A stretch of 9,501 bases of DNA from CAZBPZ01 sp964493955 (GTDB lineage Bacteria > Chloroflexota > Dehalococcoidia > Dehalococcoidales > Fen-1064), in contig CAZBPZ010000064.1 in the NCBI GenBank assembly GCA_964493955.1, forward strand, positions 1 through 9,501. Direction: 5' to 3'. Each line of letters begins with the position of its first letter. The first letter of the stretch is position 1. Both the position numbers and the translations under genes were made by a program. The notes under the pieces are model-generated. The model was not told the origin of the DNA and searched no databases. It saw only the letters and a program-made list of their open reading frames with translations. Positions 6,787-9,501 of this stretch are shown one piece after another.

Positions 6787-7616
6787 CCGACCCAGTACGC
6801 TACACCGCCCGGCCGGAACTGCGCCAGCCTGCCATGGTTGTCGGCTGGGCAATGGATGCCGGGCGCCTCGGTTCCCGCGTGACCGATTACCTCGTGCGGG
6901 GCCTGCAGGCACAGCCGTTCTGCGAGATTGAACCGGTTGGCTTCTTCCCGCTGAGCGGTGTCACCATTGCCGGCGACGTGGCCTTCTTCCCCGAAAGCCG
7001 GTTCTACGCCGCCCCGGACAAAGACCTGGTGATATTCCGCAGCCCGCCGCCGGTGGCCGAGTGGTACCAGTTCTTCCAGTGCATGCTCAGCGTAGCCGAG
7101 GCATGCCATGTCAGGCAAGTCTTCACGGTAGGCAGCATGATTGCCCTCGGGCCACACTCGGCCCCGCGGCAGCTCTTCGGGACGATGAGCTCCGAAGAAA
7201 TGAAGCAGGAGCTGCAACGCTACCGCCTGACGCGCGAGGTGGACTACCAGACCCCGCCGGGTGGCAAGCCCACGCTAAACTCGTTCTTTCTCTGGGCAGC
7301 CCGCCGGCGCGGCATCCCGGGGGCAAACCTCTGGCTGCCGGTGCCGTTCTACCTGATTTCAAGCGAGGACCCGGCCGGCTACCGCGCCGTGATTGCCTTC
7401 CTGAACGACTACCTTGGCCTGGAGCTGGACCTGACCGGGCTAAACGAGCAAGTAAAAGAGCTCAACCAGCGCCTGGACCGCCTGCGGCACGCCAACCCCG
7501 AGGTCGATACCGCCTTCACCCGGCTGGAGCAGGGTAGCCGGCTGAGCGAGGGTGAGGGCGAGCGGCTCGTCCACCTGGTAGAGGAGTACCTGCGGGAACC
7601 CGAGAACCCCCGGTAA
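6783..7616 (+). CDS. PAC2 family protein, second of tandem pair, diverged
   Basis: A 277-residue distant paralog of the preceding gene, sharing its block order. LRQPAMVVGWAMDAGRLG (residues 13-30) matches the partner's N-terminal strand and turn. IEPVGFFPLSGVTIAGD and FPESRFYAAPDKDLVIFR match the next blocks, and LWLPVPFYLISSEDPAGY matches the partner's GEVPDYL segment. The glycine-rich GIGNVG turn is lost. The C-terminus is a predicted helical stretch with leucine and charge periodicity (LNEQVKELNQRLDRLRHA), ending ENPR. GTG at 6783 overlaps the upstream TGA, and AGAAGGGGGAAG about 9 nt upstream serves as ribosome binding site, so translational coupling and stoichiometric production are likely. 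I infer a heteromeric pair. Family membership rests on alignment by eye to the partner. Confidence 0.82.
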   Translation: MTDPVRYTARPELRQPAMVVGWAMDAGRLGSRVTDYLVRGLQAQPFCEIEPVGFFPLSGVTIAGDVAFFPESRFYAAPDKDLVIFRSPPPVAEWYQFFQCMLSVAEACHVRQVFTVGSMIALGPHSAPRQLFGTMSSEEMKQELQRYRLTREVDYQTPPGGKPTLNSFFLWAARRRGIPGANLWLPVPFYLISSEDPAGYRAVIAFLNDYLGLELDLTGLNEQVKELNQRLDRLRHANPEVDTAFTRLEQGSRLSEGEGERLVHLVEEYLREPENPR

Positions 7617-7619
7617 GAC

Positions 7620-8297
7620 TCACTCCCCGCTGCTTTCCCCGCCGCCACCTTCCGCCTCACCCTCCGGCTGGTCCGCCGGGGCCGGGCCTTCGTGTGACTG
7701 GTCACGCAGCCAGCGCTGCAGGGCATCCAGGGAGGGGGGAGCCACCAGGAAGACCTCAATATCCGGCGGGAATTGTAGCTGGTGGCCCTGCCGCATAAAG
7801 AGCACGGCCACTTCATCCGAGCCAAGGCTCTCGTCAATACGGCGGGCGATGTGCTCCCAGCGGCGGCGGGACGAGTCACGGTAGAGCTGGTTTATGTGGT
7901 CGGCGGCGGTACGGCTGAGGAAGCCGAGCATCAGGCAACGCTCCCAGTCCAGGCACTCGTTCTCAAGCTCGGCATCCTCAACCGGCTCGAAAACGGCCCC
8001 GGCCTCGCACATGCGGCGGGCGATGGCATGGCTGGCGGCATTCAGCCGCTCCAGCAGCTTCAGGCCCTCCTCACCCCCGCGCGCCACCGACTCGTGGTAA
8101 ACGCGCCGCACCACCCCGATTTTTGATTCCAGGTTCCAGAGGTACTCCTGCACCTCCTGCCAGTAACGCTCGAACCGCTCCAGGAAGTCAGCCGGGGCGT
8201 CCCGCAGGGCGTAGATGAGCGGCACCATGTACAGGCGGCGGCCGAGCTGGTAGCGGCTGGCACTGGGGCGTTCGATTCTGCCGAGCTCTTCAGCCAT
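7620..8297 (-). CDS. Conserved-looking hypothetical protein, mostly helical, acidic low-complexity tail
   Basis: I do not recognise this family. The protein has 225 residues from the ATG at 8297, chosen because GGAGG lies 6 nt upstream. The upstream TTG at 8315 would put the ribosome binding site inside the gene. Residues 1-155 look helical and charged, with Trp/Tyr-rich faces (RFERYWQEVQEYLWNLESK) and three cysteines (97, 115, 121). Residues 161-188 look like two strands around a turn, VAVLFMRQGHQLQFPPDIEV. A short helix, LDALQRWLRDQ, follows, then an acidic Pro/Gly/Glu tail ending GESSGE. No signal peptide or membrane helix is seen. It converges on the PAC2 pair with 3 nt between the stops and has its own promoter, divergent from the traR-lspA operon. 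No function can be given. Confidence 0.82.
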   Translation of the reverse strand: MAEELGRIERPSASRYQLGRRLYMVPLIYALRDAPADFLERFERYWQEVQEYLWNLESKIGVVRRVYHESVARGGEEGLKLLERLNAASHAIARRMCEAGAVFEPVEDAELENECLDWERCLMLGFLSRTAADHINQLYRDSSRRRWEHIARRIDESLGSDEVAVLFMRQGHQLQFPPDIEVFLVAPPSLDALQRWLRDQSHEGPAPADQPEGEAEGGGGESSGE

Positions 8298-8303
8298 GCT
8301 CTT

Positions 8304-8308
8304 CCTCC
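8304..8308 (-). promoter_or_regulatory. Ribosome binding site deciding the hypothetical gene's ATG start
   Basis: GGAGG on the minus strand, 6 nt before ATG at 8297. It rules against the TTG at 8315, which would lie upstream of this site. Confidence 0.75.
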
Positions 8309-8339
8309 CGGTCAAACCCGTCGGGCAGTAACTGGGGCC

Positions 8340-8368
8340 ATTTTATCCCGCCAGGGACGGCGAAGCAA
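8340..8368 (-). promoter_or_regulatory. Probable promoter of the hypothetical helical protein gene
   Basis: On the minus strand TTGCTT (8368-8363), a 17-nt spacer, and TAAAAT (8345-8340). The -10 matches 5/6 and the -35 matches 4/6 of the sigma-70 consensus. Transcription near 8333 gives a leader of about 35 nt with GGAGG near its end. Confidence 0.6.
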
Positions 8369-8415
8369 CTGCCGCCAGCCCCGGCGAGGCCTGGACTTCC
8401 GGCGCCACCCCGATA

Positions 8416-8445
8416 TTGCCCTTGACAATGTATTTTAAGTATAAT
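8416..8445 (+). promoter_or_regulatory. Promoter of the traR-lspA-rlu operon
   Basis: A perfect TATAAT (8440-8445) is preceded at 18 nt by TTGCCC (8416-8421). A consensus TTGACA (8422-8427) directly abuts it but stands only 12 nt from the TATAAT, too close for normal use. The AT-rich stretch from 8427 to 8446 stands out sharply from the GC-rich surroundings. A start near 8452 leaves a leader of about 60 nt. The remaining bases between here and the divergent promoter (8369-8415) show nothing recognisable. Confidence 0.65.
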
Positions 8446-8498
8446 AGACGGTAACTATCGCGCTAGTGTCCCCACTTACCCAGGCGGGTTGCCCTTGC

Positions 8499-8504
8499 AG
8501 GAGG
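8499..8504 (+). promoter_or_regulatory. Ribosome binding site deciding the TraR/DksA-like GTG start
   Basis: AGGAGG, 7 nt before GTG at 8512; strong and well placed. Confidence 0.8.
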
Positions 8505-8511
8505 AAGAGAC

Positions 8512-8892
8512 GTGGCCGGACAGTATGACGCACTGCGCGAGCGCCTTCTCAAGGAGAAGGAACGCCTGCTCGGTGACCTTGAGCAACTGAAGACAAGTGG
8601 CCCCCAGGCCGAGGAGCGCCGCGAGGGCAGTCCGTTTGGCAAGCGGGAAGAAGAGGCAACGGAAAGCCTCGAGCTCGAGCGCCGACTGGCCCTCGAAAAA
8701 CAGACCCGCGAGCAACTGGCCGAGATTGAAGCCGCCCTGGCCAAGTTCGAGGACAACACCTACGGCAAGTGCGAGGCCTGCGGCAAGCCAATCGCCCGGG
8801 AACGCCTTGAGGCCCTGCCGCACGCCAAGCTCTGCGTCAACTGCAAGGCCAACCAGGCAAAGAATGCCAGAGGCAGACTCTCCTCCAGCTAG
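8512..8892 (+). CDS. TraR/DksA family C4 zinc-finger protein
   Basis: A 126-residue cytoplasmic protein of the TraR/DksA family. Known members enter the RNA polymerase secondary channel and modulate initiation, often with (p)ppGpp. Residues 1-80 form a long heptad-rich helical hairpin: LRERLLKEKERLLGDLEQLK, a Gly/Pro-containing turn, then LELERRLALEKQTREQLAEIEAAL split by chain direction. The zinc finger follows as C87-X2-C90-X17-C108-X2-C111. The acidic DxxDxA tip motif of E. coli DksA is absent. The equivalent region reads FGKREEEATESLELE, closer to the short DksA-like proteins of Gram-positives. The GTG start is fixed by AGGAGG. It is first in an operon with lspA, whose start lies inside this gene. 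Family is sure; action on RNA polymerase is inferred. Confidence 0.92.
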   Translation: MAGQYDALRERLLKEKERLLGDLEQLKTSGPQAEERREGSPFGKREEEATESLELERRLALEKQTREQLAEIEAALAKFEDNTYGKCEACGKPIARERLEALPHAKLCVNCKANQAKNARGRLSSS

Positions 8893-9391
8893 GCGGCGGG
8901 CGCTGACCTTCGCCGGCATCGCCCTGCTCATCGCCAGCGCCGACCAGGCCCTGAAGGCATGGGTAAGGTCGTACCCGGAGGGCCAGGTCATCTTCCAGGG
9001 TGGCTTCTTCAGACTGGTCCACGTGCAGAATACCGGCGCCGCCTTCGGCATCTTCCCGGGACAATTCCTGGTGTTCACGGTGGTAGGGGTAATCGGCCTG
9101 ATGGCGATGCTGGCCGGGGCGGTGGTGGTCTACCGGCGGTACCCCCATCTGGCCACCCTGCCACGTGTCCTGGCCTTTGGCCTGGTACTGGGAGGAACGG
9201 CCGGCAACCTGGCCGACAGGCTGCACATTGGCCACGTGACCGACTTTTTCGACGTGGGCTGGTGGCCCGCCTTCAACCTGGCCGATGCCTCTATCAGCCT
9301 GGGGGCGGTGCTGGTAGCAGCCCTGGTACTGTGGCAGGTGCTGCGCCAAAAACACGCCCCGCCGGCTCCCGGCAGCCGGGCAGGACCATGA
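8864..9391 (+). CDS. lspA: Lipoprotein signal peptidase (signal peptidase II)
   Basis: LspA is the inner-membrane aspartyl protease that removes signal peptides from lipid-modified prolipoproteins. The protein has 175 residues, about the family's usual 150-180. The four expected membrane segments are visible near residues 14-28, 66-90, 101-115 and 142-160. Conserved boxes are VQNTGAAFGIF (residues 54-64), GGTAGNLADR (110-119), HVTDFFDV with catalytic Asp127, and AFNLADASISLG with catalytic Asp141. The ATG at 8864 lies 29 nt inside the upstream traR-like gene, in another frame, with only a weak AGG ahead, so coupling is likely. Frame reading further upstream is not real: it lies wholly within the traR-like gene and has no LspA homology. 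The gene overlaps the next start by ATGA. Confidence 0.96.
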   Translation: MPEADSPPARRRALTFAGIALLIASADQALKAWVRSYPEGQVIFQGGFFRLVHVQNTGAAFGIFPGQFLVFTVVGVIGLMAMLAGAVVVYRRYPHLATLPRVLAFGLVLGGTAGNLADRLHIGHVTDFFDVGWWPAFNLADASISLGAVLVAALVLWQVLRQKHAPPAPGSRAGP

Positions 9392-9501
9392 CCGGTGAGG
9401 TGCTCTACCACCTGTCGGCCGACCAATCGGGTGAACGCCTGGACCGTTTCATCGGCCGGAGTTGCCCGGGGCTGACACGCACCCGGGCCCAGAGGCTCAT
9501 C
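9388..9501 (+). CDS. RluA-family pseudouridine synthase, N-terminal part, cut by window end
   Basis: Only the first 38 codons are in the window. They encode the start of an S4-like RNA-binding domain typical of RluA/RluD-family synthases: SGERLDRFIGRSCPGLTRTR, then AQRLI. These enzymes isomerise uridine to pseudouridine in 23S rRNA or other RNA. The ATG overlaps the lspA stop (ATGA), and GCAGGA lies about 5 nt upstream. An lspA-rluD order is common in many bacteria, which supports the call. The catalytic domain (HRLD motif) lies beyond the window, so assigning RluD rather than another RluA-type member is uncertain. Confidence 0.85.
   Translation, partial: MTGEVLYHLSADQSGERLDRFIGRSCPGLTRTRAQRLI

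Noticed and set aside
5920..6912. A 330-residue minus-strand frame opposite the PAC2 genes
   Set aside because: It is a shadow of the PAC2 coding strand with skewed composition and no domain motif.
7620..7690. Acidic Gly/Glu-rich tail of the hypothetical protein as a Pup-like tag
   Set aside because: Pup is about 60-70 residues and ends in Gly-Gly-Glu or Gly-Gly-Gln. This protein has 225 residues and ends Ser-Gly-Glu, and no Pup ligase or proteasome gene is in view.
8416..8497. Direct repeat TTGCCCTTG at 8416-8424 and 8489-8497
   Set aside because: Nine bases repeated 73 bp apart could be an operator, but this is close to what chance allows, and the second copy sits next to the ribosome binding site without symmetry.
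8597..8863. 89-residue N-terminal extension of LspA
   Set aside because: It is out-of-frame translation of the traR-like gene; LspA homology begins after the ATG at 8864.

Overview
The window is GC-rich, densely packed bacterial chromosome with six complete or partial transcription units, and no sign of phage, transposon, CRISPR or RNA genes. Gene content and start usage suggest a member of the Chloroflexota, probably the Dehalococcoidia. The reasons are tandem PAC2-family genes in a bacterium, a TraR/DksA-like gene, lspA and a pseudouridine synthase in a row, frequent TTG/GTG starts, and classical sigma-70 type promoters. This placement is inference from memory of such gene neighbourhoods, not a search result.

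Left part (1-3052, + strand): the 3' portion of an ABC exporter operon. It holds an ATPase cut by the window edge just inside Walker A, then two different ABC-2 type permeases, closely spaced and probably co-transcribed. One ATPase plus two half-size permeases fits a drug, lipid or polyketide exporter of the DrrAB/YbhFSR kind. recN (SMC-like DNA repair ATPase) follows on the - strand, tail to tail with the second permease.

Centre (4849-7616): a short intergenic region carries divergent promoters for recN (-) and an alpha/beta hydrolase (+). After the hydrolase there is a GC hairpin and a second promoter, then two overlapping PAC2-domain genes. These are distant paralogs of each other and likely form a heteromeric pair. 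Their stop lies 3 nt from the stop of a convergent gene of unknown function (7620-8297, -).

Right part (8298-9501): a divergent promoter region separates the unknown gene from a + strand operon. That operon is a TraR/DksA-type zinc-finger protein, then lspA (lipoprotein signal peptidase) overlapping it by 29 nt, then the start of an RluA-family pseudouridine synthase overlapping lspA by an ATGA junction and running off the window.

Most of this is conserved housekeeping or transport. The least explained parts are the PAC2 pair, the orphan helical protein facing it, and the layered promoter architecture around them.
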